Assembly: GCF_002078175.1 (NCBI RefSeq)
Contig: NZ_MWFK01000001.1
Span: 4,092,001-4,156,000, forward strand
Reading direction: 5' to 3'
Length of the DNA stretch: 64,000 bases
From: Streptomyces sp. M41(2017)
GTDB lineage: Bacteria; Actinomycetota; Actinomycetes; Streptomycetales; Streptomycetaceae
Position numbers and translations under genes: made by a program. Positions 8,833 to 16,845 of this stretch are shown here, in pieces (position 1 is the stretch's first letter; the number at the start of each line of letters is the position of its first letter). The notes beneath the pieces are model-generated. The model saw only the letters and a list, made by a program, of their open reading frames with translations. It was not told the DNA's origin and searched no databases.

Positions 8833-10075
8833 ACTCGCCGAAGCGCGGGTAGACCCCGGAGAAGTACTCCGCGTCCCGCGTGTGCACCTTGCCCCAGTGC
8901 GGGCGCCCCTCGTGGGCGGTGAAGATCTGCTCGGCGGCGGTGAAGTACGCCTGGTACGGGGTGCCCCGGAACATGTGGACGGCGATGTAGGCGCTGTCCC
9001 GGCCGGACGCCGTGGACAGGGTGATGTCGTCGGCGGGCGCGGTGCGCACCTCGACCGGGAAGCTGACCCGCAGGGCGGAACGCTCGACCATCGACTTCAG
9101 TTCGCGCAGCGTCTCCACGAGGGCCTCGCGCGGCACGGCGTACTCCATCTCCACGAACCGCACCCGGCGCGGGGAGGTGAAGACCTTGTACGGGATGTCC
9201 GTGTAGGTCCGCGCGGAGAGCGCGCGGCTGGAGAGCCTCGCGATCGACGGGATGGTCACGGGTGCGGCGCGGCCGAGCAGGTTGACCACCTGGAAGAGGC
9301 CGTTGGAGAGGAACTCGTCCTCGATCCAGCCGCTGACCGCCCCCACCGGCTTCTCGGGGCCGGCGCTGCGGTTGTTGCGCTTGGTGTTGCAGTTGCCGGT
9401 GTGCGGGAACCAGTAGAACTCGAAGTGCTCGTTCTCGGTGAACAGTTCGTCGAAGTCGGCGGTGACCCTGTCGAAGGTCATCGGCTCCTCGCGGGCGGAG
9501 AGGAGGAACACGGGCTCCACGGAGAAGGTGATCGCCGTCACGATGCCCAGGGCGCCGATGCCTATCCGGGCCGCGGCGAAGACCTCGGGGTTCTCCTTCT
9601 CGGAGCACGTCAGCACCGATCCGTCCGCGGTCACCAATTCAAGGCCCTTGATCTGCGCGGCGATCGAGGCCGAGTCCCGGCCGGTGCCGTGCGTTCCGGT
9701 GCTGGTCGCGCCCGAGACCGTCTGCTCCATGATGTCGCCCATGTTCGTGAGCGACAGCCCCTCGCGCGCGAGGGCCAGGTTGAGCCTCTTGAGCGGGGTG
9801 CCCGCCTCGACCGTGACCGTCATGGCCTCCCGGTCGATCCCCCGGATGCCCGTCAACAGGTGAGGGCGGATCAAGACGCCGTCCGTGGCGGCGGCGGCCG
9901 TGAAGGAGTGCCCGGTGCCGACGGCCTTCACCGTCAGGCCGTCCTCGGCCGCCCGGCGTACGGCGGCGGTGAGTTCGTCGACCGAGGCAGGGGTGACCTC
10001 CCGTACGGGACGGGCGGTCACGTTCCCCGCCCAGTTACGCCACGTGCCGCTCTTCCCGCTCACTGTGGTGCTCAT
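8756..10075 (-). CDS. FAD-linked oxidoreductase, D-arabinono-1,4-lactone oxidase family
   Basis: A 439-residue flavoprotein. The N-terminal PCMH-type FAD domain carries AVGTGHSF near residue 50, where His is the usual covalent flavin attachment site, and SGATSTGTHGTG near residue 120. The C-terminal ALO domain ends with the family HWGK motif (PHWGKVHTRDAEYF near residue 395). The family oxidises aldonolactones or polyols with oxygen; the substrate is open. ATG at 10075 fits the family N-terminus (MSTTVSGKSGTWRNWAGN). It lies inside the end of the upstream MFS gene (41-base overlap), so the two form an operon. Confidence 0.9.
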   Translation of the reverse strand: MSTTVSGKSGTWRNWAGNVTARPVREVTPASVDELTAAVRRAAEDGLTVKAVGTGHSFTAAAATDGVLIRPHLLTGIRGIDREAMTVTVEAGTPLKRLNLALAREGLSLTNMGDIMEQTVSGATSTGTHGTGRDSASIAAQIKGLELVTADGSVLTCSEKENPEVFAAARIGIGALGIVTAITFSVEPVFLLSAREEPMTFDRVTADFDELFTENEHFEFYWFPHTGNCNTKRNNRSAGPEKPVGAVSGWIEDEFLSNGLFQVVNLLGRAAPVTIPSIARLSSRALSARTYTDIPYKVFTSPRRVRFVEMEYAVPREALVETLRELKSMVERSALRVSFPVEVRTAPADDITLSTASGRDSAYIAVHMFRGTPYQAYFTAAEQIFTAHEGRPHWGKVHTRDAEYFSGVYPRFGEFTALRDRLDPDRRFANDYLRRVLGS

Positions 10076-11273
10076 GAGACCCTCCCCGCTGCGGAACCGG
10101 CCTGCTGAGCCGGCGATACCCGAGGAAACCCACCGCGACCGCGACCGCTCCGGACACCGCCGGAACCAAGTACCCGGCCTTCGCACCGGAGGCGTCGATC
10201 ACCCAGCCGGCCACGGAGGAACCGAGCGCGACCCCGACCGCGAGTCCCGTGCTCACCCAGGTCATGCCTTCGGTCAGTTTCGCGCGAGGTACGTGCTGCT
10301 CGATGAGGGACATCGTCGTGATCATCGTGGGAGCGATGGAGAGGCCCGCAACGAACAGCGCCACGGCCAGGAACGGCAAGTTTCCGACCAGTAGGAGGGG
10401 GATCATACTCACGGCCATCGCGCATATGCCCAGCAGCCACCTGCGTTCCGGCGCCCCCTTGAAGTGCAGGAGTCCGAAGACGGCCCCCGCGAGGCAGGAA
10501 CCCGCCGCATAGATCGCCAGGACGATGCTCGCCCCGGCCTTGTGCCCCTGCTCCTCGGCGAAGGCCACGGTGACGACGTCGACGGCCCCGAAGATCGCCC
10601 CGGTCGCCACGAAGGTGGCCACCAGTACCTGGAGTCCGGCGGAGCGGAGCGCGGAACCGCCGGCGTGCTGCTCGCGCGGATGCGGTGCGGGCTCCGTCGC
10701 GCGCTGCGAGGTCAGCCAGAAGACACCGGCCGCGAGGAAGCAGGCGGCGAGCAGCGGACCGGCCTCCGGGAACCACACCGTGGACAGTCCGATGGAGATG
10801 ATCGGCCCGAAGATGAAGCAGACCTCGTCGACCACGGACTCCAGGGAGTACGCGGTGTGCAGTTGCGGGGTGCCTCCGTAGAGGGCCGCCCAGCGGGCCC
10901 GGACCATCGCGCCGATGCTCGGGACGCAGCCGATGCCGGCGGCGCACGCGAACAGCACCCAGTCCGGCCACTCGAAGTGCGCGGCGAGCAGCAGGCCCGC
11001 CGCGGCGGCGAGCGCGAACAACGTGACGGGGCGCAGCACCCGCCGCTGCCCGTGCCGGTCGACCATCCTGGAGACCTGCGGGCCGAGCGCGGCGGCGGCC
11101 AGCGCCATGGTCGCGGAGAGAGCGCCGGCGAGCCCGTACCGCCCGGTGAGCTGGGAGATCATCGTGACCACGCCGATGCCCATCATGGACAGCGGCATCC
11201 GGCCGAGGAAGCCCGCTGCGGAGAAGCCCTTGGAGCCGGGGGCGGCGAACAGGGCGCGGTACGGGCTGGGCAC
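10035..11273 (-). CDS. MFS transporter
   Basis: A 412-residue integral membrane protein with the twelve-helix pattern of the major facilitator superfamily. A basic loop between early helices (SRMVDRHGQRRVLRP near residue 70) is the usual inter-helix A-type motif. The GTG start at 11273 is followed by MPSPYRALFAAPG, common in Streptomyces MFS proteins of this type. It is translationally coupled to the FAD oxidoreductase downstream, so it may move that enzyme's substrate or product. An iron-box-like palindrome about 90 bases upstream may place the pair under iron control (inference). Confidence 0.88.
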   Translation of the reverse strand: MPSPYRALFAAPGSKGFSAAGFLGRMPLSMMGIGVVTMISQLTGRYGLAGALSATMALAAAALGPQVSRMVDRHGQRRVLRPVTLFALAAAAGLLLAAHFEWPDWVLFACAAGIGCVPSIGAMVRARWAALYGGTPQLHTAYSLESVVDEVCFIFGPIISIGLSTVWFPEAGPLLAACFLAAGVFWLTSQRATEPAPHPREQHAGGSALRSAGLQVLVATFVATGAIFGAVDVVTVAFAEEQGHKAGASIVLAIYAAGSCLAGAVFGLLHFKGAPERRWLLGICAMAVSMIPLLLVGNLPFLAVALFVAGLSIAPTMITTMSLIEQHVPRAKLTEGMTWVSTGLAVGVALGSSVAGWVIDASGAKAGYLVPAVSGAVAVAVGFLGYRRLSRPVPQRGGSHEHHSEREERHVA

Positions 11274-11364
11274 GGGGGTCTCCGTCGGCTCGGCTCGGCC
11301 TCCCGGTCACCACGGGCGGCCCGAACGTCGGTAAGGCGTGAAGCTGGCTGATACAGCTTACGGG

Positions 11365-11378
11365 TTAGGGCACCCTAA
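11365..11378. promoter_or_regulatory. Iron-box-like palindrome (DtxR/DmdR type)
   Basis: TTAGGGCACCCTAA is a 6-bp inverted repeat with a 2-base spacer. TTAGG-N4-CCTAA equals the inner half of the 19-bp DtxR/DmdR iron box of actinobacteria. It sits between the divergent MFS/oxidoreductase operon and the ferrochelatase gene. Confidence 0.5.
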
Positions 11379-11550
11379 AGCGCACGCCCGCAACGTGCCG
11401 GTCCGCACGCCCCCAGCGCCCCTGAACTCACCCGCGTCCGCGGCCGGAAGGGCCTGTCCCGCCGGCGCGCGGCGCGGCCCGCGGGCGTCGTTCCTCGTTC
11501 GCCACCCCGCCGTTTCTCGCATGTCAGTACCGGGTGGCAGGATCGGAGGC

Positions 11551-12678
11551 ATGCCAGACGTGCTCGATGCCACCCCCTATGACGCCCTGTTGCTGCTCTC
11601 GTTCGGCGGCCCCGAAGGGCCGGACGACGTGGTCCCGTTCCTGGAGAACGTGACGCGGGGCAGGGGTATCCCCAAGGAGCGGCTCAAGGAGGTGGGGCAG
11701 CACTACTTCCTGTTCGACGGGATCAGTCCCATCAACGACCAGAACCGCGCCCTGCTCGACGTGCTGCGCAAGGACTTCGCCGACCACGGCCTCGACCTGC
11801 CGGTGTACTGGGGCAACCGGAACTGGGCGCCGTACCTGACCGACACCCTGCGGGAAATGGTCACCGACGGCCGGCGCCGGATCCTGGTCCTGGCCACCAG
11901 CGCCTACGCCTCGTACTCGGGCTGCCGGCAGTACCGCGAGGACCTCGCCGGGGCGCTCGCCGCCCTGGAGAGCGAGGGGCTGGAGCTGCCGAGGATCGAC
12001 AAACTGCGCCACTACTTCAACCACCCCGGGTTCGTGGAGCCGATGACCGAGGGCGTCCTGCGGTCGCTGGCCGAGCTGCCCGAGGAGGTCCGCGCGGACG
12101 CGCACCTGGCGTTCACCACGCACTCCATCCCCACCGCCGCGGCGGACACCTCGGGACCGGTCGAGGGCCACGGCGACGGCGGCGCGTACGTCCGTCAGCA
12201 CCTGGACGTGGCGCGGCTGATCGTGGAGGAGGTGCGCGAGCGGACGGGCGTCGACCATCCCTGGCGGCTCGTCTACCAGTCCCGCTCCGGGGCCCCGCAC
12301 ATCCCGTGGCTGGAGCCGGACATCTGCGACCACCTGGAGGAGCTGCACGGAGCCGGTGCCCCGGCCGCCGTGATGGTGCCGATCGGGTTCGTCTCGGACC
12401 ACATGGAGGTCCTGTACGACCTGGACACGGAGGCGCGCGCCAAGGCCGCCGAGCTCGGTCTCCCGGTGCGCCGCTCGGCCACCGTGGGCTCCGATCCCCG
12501 GTTCGCCGCCGCGGTTCGTGACCTGGTCCTGGAGCGCGCCGCGGCCGAGAGCGGCCGCGGGGTGACACCGTGTGCCCTGGGCGCTCTGGGTGCGAGCCAC
12601 GACCTGTGTCCGGTGGGCTGCTGTCCTGCCCGGACGCCCAAGCCCGCCGCCGCGGGCGCCGACAGCCCCTACGCATGA
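11551..12678 (+). CDS. hemH: Ferrochelatase (coproporphyrin III ferrochelatase type)
   Basis: A 375-residue class II chelatase that inserts iron into a porphyrin. Actinobacterial members act on coproporphyrin III, so cpfC is the modern name. Landmarks are LLLLSFGGPEGPDDVVPFL at the N-terminus, TSAYASYSGCRQY near residue 112, the catalytic His region FTTHSIP near residue 190, and VPIGFVSDHMEVLYDLD near residue 275 with the second acidic site. The C-terminus has CX11CX3CC, suited to a [2Fe-2S] cluster as reported for some bacterial ferrochelatases. The start is uncertain: GGAGG lies only one base before ATG 11551, so ATG 11521 or GTG 11560 are possible. The stop is a few bases before the next gene. 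Confidence 0.92.
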   Translation: MPDVLDATPYDALLLLSFGGPEGPDDVVPFLENVTRGRGIPKERLKEVGQHYFLFDGISPINDQNRALLDVLRKDFADHGLDLPVYWGNRNWAPYLTDTLREMVTDGRRRILVLATSAYASYSGCRQYREDLAGALAALESEGLELPRIDKLRHYFNHPGFVEPMTEGVLRSLAELPEEVRADAHLAFTTHSIPTAAADTSGPVEGHGDGGAYVRQHLDVARLIVEEVRERTGVDHPWRLVYQSRSGAPHIPWLEPDICDHLEELHGAGAPAAVMVPIGFVSDHMEVLYDLDTEARAKAAELGLPVRRSATVGSDPRFAAAVRDLVLERAAAESGRGVTPCALGALGASHDLCPVGCCPARTPKPAAAGADSPYA

Positions 12679-12686
12679 GGAGCCCC

Positions 12687-13502
12687 GTGACCGCGCCCCT
12701 GCAGACCGAACTGCTCCAGCTCGCGCACGAGGCGGCCCGCCGCGCCGGCGCGCTGCTGCGGGACGGCCGCCCCGCGGACCTGACGGTCGCCGCCACCAAG
12801 TCCAGCCCGATCGACGTCGTCACCGAGATGGACATCGCCGCCGAGAAGCTGATCACCAACCTGATCGCCGAACACCGCCCGCGCGACGGCTTCCTCGGCG
12901 AGGAGGGCTCCGCCACCGAGGGCACCAGCGGTATCCGCTGGATCGTCGACCCGCTCGACGGCACGGTCAACTACCTTTACGGACTGCCTACCTGGGCGGT
13001 GTCCATCGCGGCCGAACAGGACGGCGAGACCGTCGTCGGGGTCGTCGCGGCCCCGATGCGCGGCGAGACCTACCACGCGGTCCGCGGCCGCGGCGCCCGT
13101 GCCACCGGCGCCTGGGTCGGTGAGCGCCGGCTGACCTGCCGCCCGTCACCCGCCCTCGACCAGGCCCTCGTCGCGACCGGCTTCAACTACGTGACCGACG
13201 TCAAGGTCCACCAGGCCGACGTCGTCCAGCGGCTCATCCCGCTGGTCCGGGACATCCGCCGCTCCGGCTCGGCGGCGGTCGACCTGTGCGACGTCGCGGC
13301 CGGCCGCCTCGACGGGTACTACGAGCGGGGTCTCCACCCCTGGGACCTCGCGGCGGGGGACCTGATCGTCCGTGAGGCGGGCGCGGTGACCGGTGGACGC
13401 CCCGGAGAGCGCCCCGGAGGCGATCTCGCGGTCGCTGCCTCCCCGGGCGTCTTCGAGCCCCTCCAGCAGCTCCTGGAGGACTTCGGGGCCTGGCGCGACT
13501 GA
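12687..13502 (+). CDS. Inositol monophosphatase family protein
   Basis: A 271-residue metal-dependent phosphatase of the IMPase family. Metal-site motifs are GEEGS near residue 72, WIVDPLDGTVNY near residue 88 and HPWDLAAGDLIVREAG near residue 215. The family hydrolyses inositol-1-phosphate or related sugar phosphates. GTG 12687 is preferred because GAGGAG lies four bases upstream; an ATG at 12675 overlaps the ferrochelatase stop. In mycobacteria an IMPase gene (suhB) lies near the same DUF4193-DUF3093-dut block, which supports shared ancestry of this region. Confidence 0.9.
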   Translation: MTAPLQTELLQLAHEAARRAGALLRDGRPADLTVAATKSSPIDVVTEMDIAAEKLITNLIAEHRPRDGFLGEEGSATEGTSGIRWIVDPLDGTVNYLYGLPTWAVSIAAEQDGETVVGVVAAPMRGETYHAVRGRGARATGAWVGERRLTCRPSPALDQALVATGFNYVTDVKVHQADVVQRLIPLVRDIRRSGSAAVDLCDVAAGRLDGYYERGLHPWDLAAGDLIVREAGAVTGGRPGERPGGDLAVAASPGVFEPLQQLLEDFGAWRD

Positions 13503-13604
13503 CGTAACGGAGCGGACGCGTCACGCACGGCGACCGGGGGCCCGCGGCGGCTCGCTGCCTGCCCGGTCACGGAACGCGGCGCGTCGGACGGCGGCGGAAA
13601 ACGA

Positions 13605-13643
13605 AGCGGGACCCCGGCACTGGATCGATACCGGGGTCCCGCT
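13605..13643. terminator. Terminator between IMPase gene and small minus-strand gene
   Basis: A 13-bp perfect stem (13605-13617 with 13631-13643) and a 13-base loop, between convergent genes. Confidence 0.75.
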
Positions 13644-13657
13644 GTCGTACGTACGGA

Positions 13658-13837
13658 TCAGACGCGCGTCGCGCCCGCGCCGACCTCCACACCGTGCTCG
13701 GCGGCGAGGCGGTGCAGGTCGTCCAGCTCGGCCTGCTCTACCTCGGCGAGGAAGTCGTCACCTGTTTCGCGAGCACGCGTCAGGTCGGTCTCGGTCGCCC
13801 TTATGCGCTGCAGAAGTCCTGCGGTGAAAGCGTCCAT
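13658..13837 (-). CDS. Small conserved hypothetical protein (59 aa)
   Basis: A 59-residue mostly helical, acidic protein (MDAFTAGLLQRIRATETDLT at the N-terminus, then repeated Glu/Ala/Leu). ATG 13837 has a purine-rich GAGGGGG 5-11 bases upstream, and the gene is followed by a clear terminator. I recognise it only as a short protein found next to cutRS in streptomycetes. The heptad-like spacing suggests a helical hairpin or coiled coil. Function unknown. Confidence 0.7.
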   Translation of the reverse strand: MDAFTAGLLQRIRATETDLTRARETGDDFLAEVEQAELDDLHRLAAEHGVEVGAGATRV

Positions 13838-14253
13838 GCTGCGCCCCCTCGTCCTGGGTCGTGGGTCGGGTGGCACGGGGGTGTGCCGATCGGAAGGGGC
13901 GATCACGTCTCCGAATGGGTGCCGCCCAGCGCAGCCCGGGCTGGGCGGCGACGGTGCCGGACACCCACGCCCGCTCTGCGGAAGCGGTTGGACGTACCAC
14001 AAGGTGGCTTGCCACGTGCAGAGCGTGATCGCGGGGTGTAAAGCCGTCCTCCCCCCGCTCTCTTCCGTGGAAACCTCAACCCGGCGAGAAAATCCGGCAT
14101 TCCCGGTCTCGCGCACCGGACGGTCGGCGCCCCACCCGCCTTACAGCCGGTTTATGGCCGAAAAGGGCAGGATGGAGCTCTCATCCGTGACAGACCTGCC
14201 CGCGGGGTGCCTGAAGACGTGCCGCGCCGGTGGACAGAGGAAGGACAAGCGAC
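13838..14253. other. Divergent intergenic region upstream of cutR
   Basis: About 415 bases between the 59-residue protein gene and cutR. It contains short palindromes, for example GTGGC-TT-GCCAC at 14004-14015 and AGCCCGGGCT near 13936, but no gene or RNA that I can support. The cutRS promoter should lie here. Confidence 0.45.
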
Positions 14254-14907
14254 GTGCGCGTACTCGTCGTCGAGGACGAGCAGCTGCTCGCCGATGCGGT
14301 GGCCACCGGACTGCGCCGGGAGGCCATGGCCGTCGACGTCGTGTACGACGGCGCGGCCGCCCTGGAGCGCGTCGGGGTCAACGACTACGACGTGGTCGTC
14401 CTCGACCGCGACCTCCCCCTCGTGCACGGCGACGACGTCTGCCGCCGCATCGTCGAGCTCGGCATGCCCACCCGGGTGCTGATGCTGACCGCGTCCGGAG
14501 ACGTCAGCGACCGTGTCGAAGGCCTGGAGATCGGCGCCGACGACTACCTCCCCAAGCCCTTCGCCTTCAGCGAGTTGACGGCACGCGTGCGTGCCCTCGG
14601 CCGCCGTACGAGCGTGCCGCTGCCCCCCGTCCTGGAGCGCGCCGGCATCAAGCTCGACCCGAACCGCCGCGAGGTGTTCCGGGACGGCAAGGAGGTCCAG
14701 CTCGCGCCCAAGGAGTTCGCCGTCCTCGAGGTGCTGCTGCGCAGCGAGGGAGCCGTCGTCTCCGCCGAGCAGCTGCTGGAGAAGGCCTGGGACGAGAACA
14801 CGGACCCGTTCACGAACGTCGTCCGTGTGACCGTCATGACGCTGCGCCGCAAGCTCGGCGAGCCCGCGGTGATCGTCACCGTGCCCGGCTCCGGCTACAG
14901 GATCTGA
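14254..14907 (+). CDS. cutR: CutR, OmpR-type response regulator
   Basis: A 217-residue response regulator. The receiver domain (residues 1-115) has the acidic pocket in VVEDEQLLAD, the phospho-acceptor Asp in VVVLDRDLPLVHG near residue 51, and the conserved Lys in DDYLPKPFAF. The winged-helix DNA-binding domain covers about 125-217. GTG 14254 is set eight bases after AAGGA; earlier in-frame codons lack a site. With cutS it matches the Streptomyces CutRS system, reported to repress antibiotic production and to respond to problems in secreted-protein folding. Confidence 0.92.
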   Translation: MRVLVVEDEQLLADAVATGLRREAMAVDVVYDGAAALERVGVNDYDVVVLDRDLPLVHGDDVCRRIVELGMPTRVLMLTASGDVSDRVEGLEIGADDYLPKPFAFSELTARVRALGRRTSVPLPPVLERAGIKLDPNRREVFRDGKEVQLAPKEFAVLEVLLRSEGAVVSAEQLLEKAWDENTDPFTNVVRVTVMTLRRKLGEPAVIVTVPGSGYRI

Positions 14908-14912
14908 TCCGG

Positions 14913-16142
14913 GTGGCCACCACTCCCGCGCCGCCCACGGCGCCTCCCAAGCCCACCTGGGACCCCCGTCCCGAACCGCCGTTCCCCTGGCTGCGCCCGA
15001 CCATCCGCATACGGCTCACGCTGCTGTACGGCGGCATGTTCCTGATCGCGGGCATCCTGCTGCTGTCGATCATCTACCTGCTCGCGGCGCAGGCGCTGAA
15101 CGTCGGCAGCGAGCTCCCGTTCAAGATCACCGAGGGCAAGGTCACGAGCACCATGTGCAACCTGCCCGACAAGGCGTCTCCCGACGTGTTCAACAGCGCG
15201 ATGAACGACTGCGTCAACGAACAGCGTCAACACGCCCTGGACAACCTGCTCAGCCGTTCCCTGCTGGCCCTGCTCGGTCTCGCCGTCATCGCCTTCGCGT
15301 TCGGCTACGCCATGGCGGGCCGGGTGCTGTCGCCGCTCGGGCGCATCACGCGCACCGCACGCGCGGTGGCCGGTTCGGACCTGTCCCGCCGCATCGAACT
15401 GGACGGCCCGGACGACGAGTTGAAGGAGCTGGCGGACACCTTCGACGACATGCTGGAACGGCTGCAACGCGCGTTCACCGCCCAGCAGCGCTTCGTCGGC
15501 AACGCCTCGCACGAACTGCGCACCCCGCTCGCGATCAACCGCACCCTCCTGGAGGTGCATCTGTCCGATCCGGGCGCACCCGTGGAGCTCCAACAGCTCG
15601 GCAAGACACTGCTCGCGACGAACGAACGCAGTGAGCAGCTGGTCGAGGGCCTGCTGCTGCTCGCCCGCAGCGACAATCAGATCGTCGAGCGCAAGCCCGT
15701 GGACCTCGCCGAGGTCGCCACCCAGGCCGTCGACCAGGTGCACGCCGAGGCGGTCGCCAAGAGCGTCAAGATCCACGGTGAGAGGCATCCCGTGATCGTC
15801 CAGGGCAACGGCGTCCTCCTGGAGCGGATCGCCCTGAACCTCGTCCAGAACGCCGTGCGGTACAACGTGCCGGAGGACGGCTGGGTCGAGGTCACCACCG
15901 AGGCCGAGCACGGTCAGGCGGTCCTGATCGTGTCGAACACGGGACCGGTCGTTCCCGCGTACGAGGTCGACAATCTTTTCGAGCCTTTCCGGCGGCTGCG
16001 CACCGAGCGCACCGGAAGCGACAAGGGTGTGGGCCTCGGCCTGTCGATCGCCCGATCGGTGGCCCGGGCGCACGGCGGTCACATCGTCGCCCAGCCCCGC
16101 GAGGGGGGTGGCCTCGTGATGCGCGTCACCCTTCCCGTCTGA
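14913..16142 (+). CDS. cutS: CutS, sensor histidine kinase
   Basis: A 409-residue membrane sensor kinase starting five bases after cutR. It has a Pro-rich cytoplasmic N-terminus, TM1 near 35-57, an extracytoplasmic loop of about 60 residues, TM2 near 112-133, then HAMP, HisKA (NASHELRTPLAINR, His near residue 197) and HATPase domains (NLVQNAVRYN, GVGLGLSIA). The outer loop has exactly two cysteines (MCNLPDK and NDCVNEQ), the arrangement proposed to let CutS sense extracytoplasmic disulfide formation. Confidence 0.92.
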   Translation: MATTPAPPTAPPKPTWDPRPEPPFPWLRPTIRIRLTLLYGGMFLIAGILLLSIIYLLAAQALNVGSELPFKITEGKVTSTMCNLPDKASPDVFNSAMNDCVNEQRQHALDNLLSRSLLALLGLAVIAFAFGYAMAGRVLSPLGRITRTARAVAGSDLSRRIELDGPDDELKELADTFDDMLERLQRAFTAQQRFVGNASHELRTPLAINRTLLEVHLSDPGAPVELQQLGKTLLATNERSEQLVEGLLLLARSDNQIVERKPVDLAEVATQAVDQVHAEAVAKSVKIHGERHPVIVQGNGVLLERIALNLVQNAVRYNVPEDGWVEVTTEAEHGQAVLIVSNTGPVVPAYEVDNLFEPFRRLRTERTGSDKGVGLGLSIARSVARAHGGHIVAQPREGGGLVMRVTLPV

Positions 16143-16214
16143 GACCATGTCGCCGACACGCGTTGATGTTCGCTTTGCGCGGAATTTTCTGGTCGCCCAC
16201 CCGGGCGGTCCGTG

Positions 16215-16228
16215 TGTGATCGATCACA
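16215..16228. promoter_or_regulatory. 14-bp perfect palindrome
   Basis: TGTGATCGATCACA is a perfect palindrome about 70 bases after cutS. It resembles a cAMP-receptor-type site (TGTGA...TCACA) but with a 4-base rather than 6-base centre. It may be an operator for an unknown dimeric regulator. Confidence 0.4.
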
Positions 16229-16353
16229 AGGGCGAATTCCTGTCCATCCACTCTCCGTGATCATGCAAGCTGTCGGAAAGCCGGGAAAATCCGGGTTTTC
16301 GGGGGTCCTGATCACGGGAAGTACACGGTGGGACGCCTTTGATGTGCGGCCTT

Positions 16354-16371
16354 CGGACCGTGTACGGTCCG
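16354..16371. promoter_or_regulatory. Inverted repeat CGGACCG-N4-CGGTCCG
   Basis: Two 7-bp arms flank TGTA, 165 bases before the DUF4193 start. It could be an operator or a short hairpin in a leader. Confidence 0.35.
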
Positions 16372-16535
16372 CATCGCCATCCAAGCCGATCACTCATGGG
16401 GAGTCCGGTTGGGTGTCGATTGAGTAACAGACCTTGATGTGAGGCAAAATCTCCGCCTCAGGTCGGGCACAAGTCCGGCCTCTCACGCGTTACGTGCGTC
16501 GAGACACCGCAGACACCCAGAGGGGGAGAGCTGAC

Positions 16536-16832
16536 ATGGCAACGGATTACGACACCCCACGCAAGACCGACGACGACGTCGACTCGGACAGCCTTGAAGA
16601 ACTGAAGGCTCGCCGGAACGACAAGTCCACGTCGTCCGTCGATGTGGACGAGTTCGAGGCCGCAGAAGGCCTGGAGCTGCCCGGAGCGGACCTCTCGAAC
16701 GAAGAGCTGGCCGTCCGGGTGCTGCCCAAGCAGCAGGACGAGTTCACTTGCATGAGCTGCTTCCTGGTGCACCACCGCAGTCAGCTGGCCCGCGAGAAGA
16801 ACGGCCAGCCGATCTGCCGCGACTGCGACTGA
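16536..16832 (+). CDS. DUF4193 zinc-ribbon protein
   Basis: A 98-residue acidic protein conserved in actinobacteria. The N-terminal 60 residues are charged and probably disordered. The C-terminus is a zinc-ribbon of the form CMSC...CRDC (EFTCMSCFLVHHRSQLA, ICRDCD at the end). GGGGGAGAG precedes ATG 16536. In M. tuberculosis the same family lies beside the DUF3093/dut block. Function unknown; the ribbon suggests nucleic-acid or protein contact. Confidence 0.88.
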   Translation: MATDYDTPRKTDDDVDSDSLEELKARRNDKSTSSVDVDEFEAAEGLELPGADLSNEELAVRVLPKQQDEFTCMSCFLVHHRSQLAREKNGQPICRDCD

Positions 16833-16845
16833 GGCAGGGTCGGCC

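Larger units (their letters stand above)
16143..16535. other. Intergenic region cutS / DUF4193 gene
   Basis: About 390 bases with two clear palindromes (16215-16228 and 16354-16371) and no gene. It should contain the promoter of the DUF4193 gene. It is more AT-rich than its neighbours. Confidence 0.5.

Noticed and set aside
16215..16228. A standard CRP site
   Set aside because: The arms match TGTGA/TCACA but the centre is 4 bases instead of 6, so it is reported only as a palindrome.
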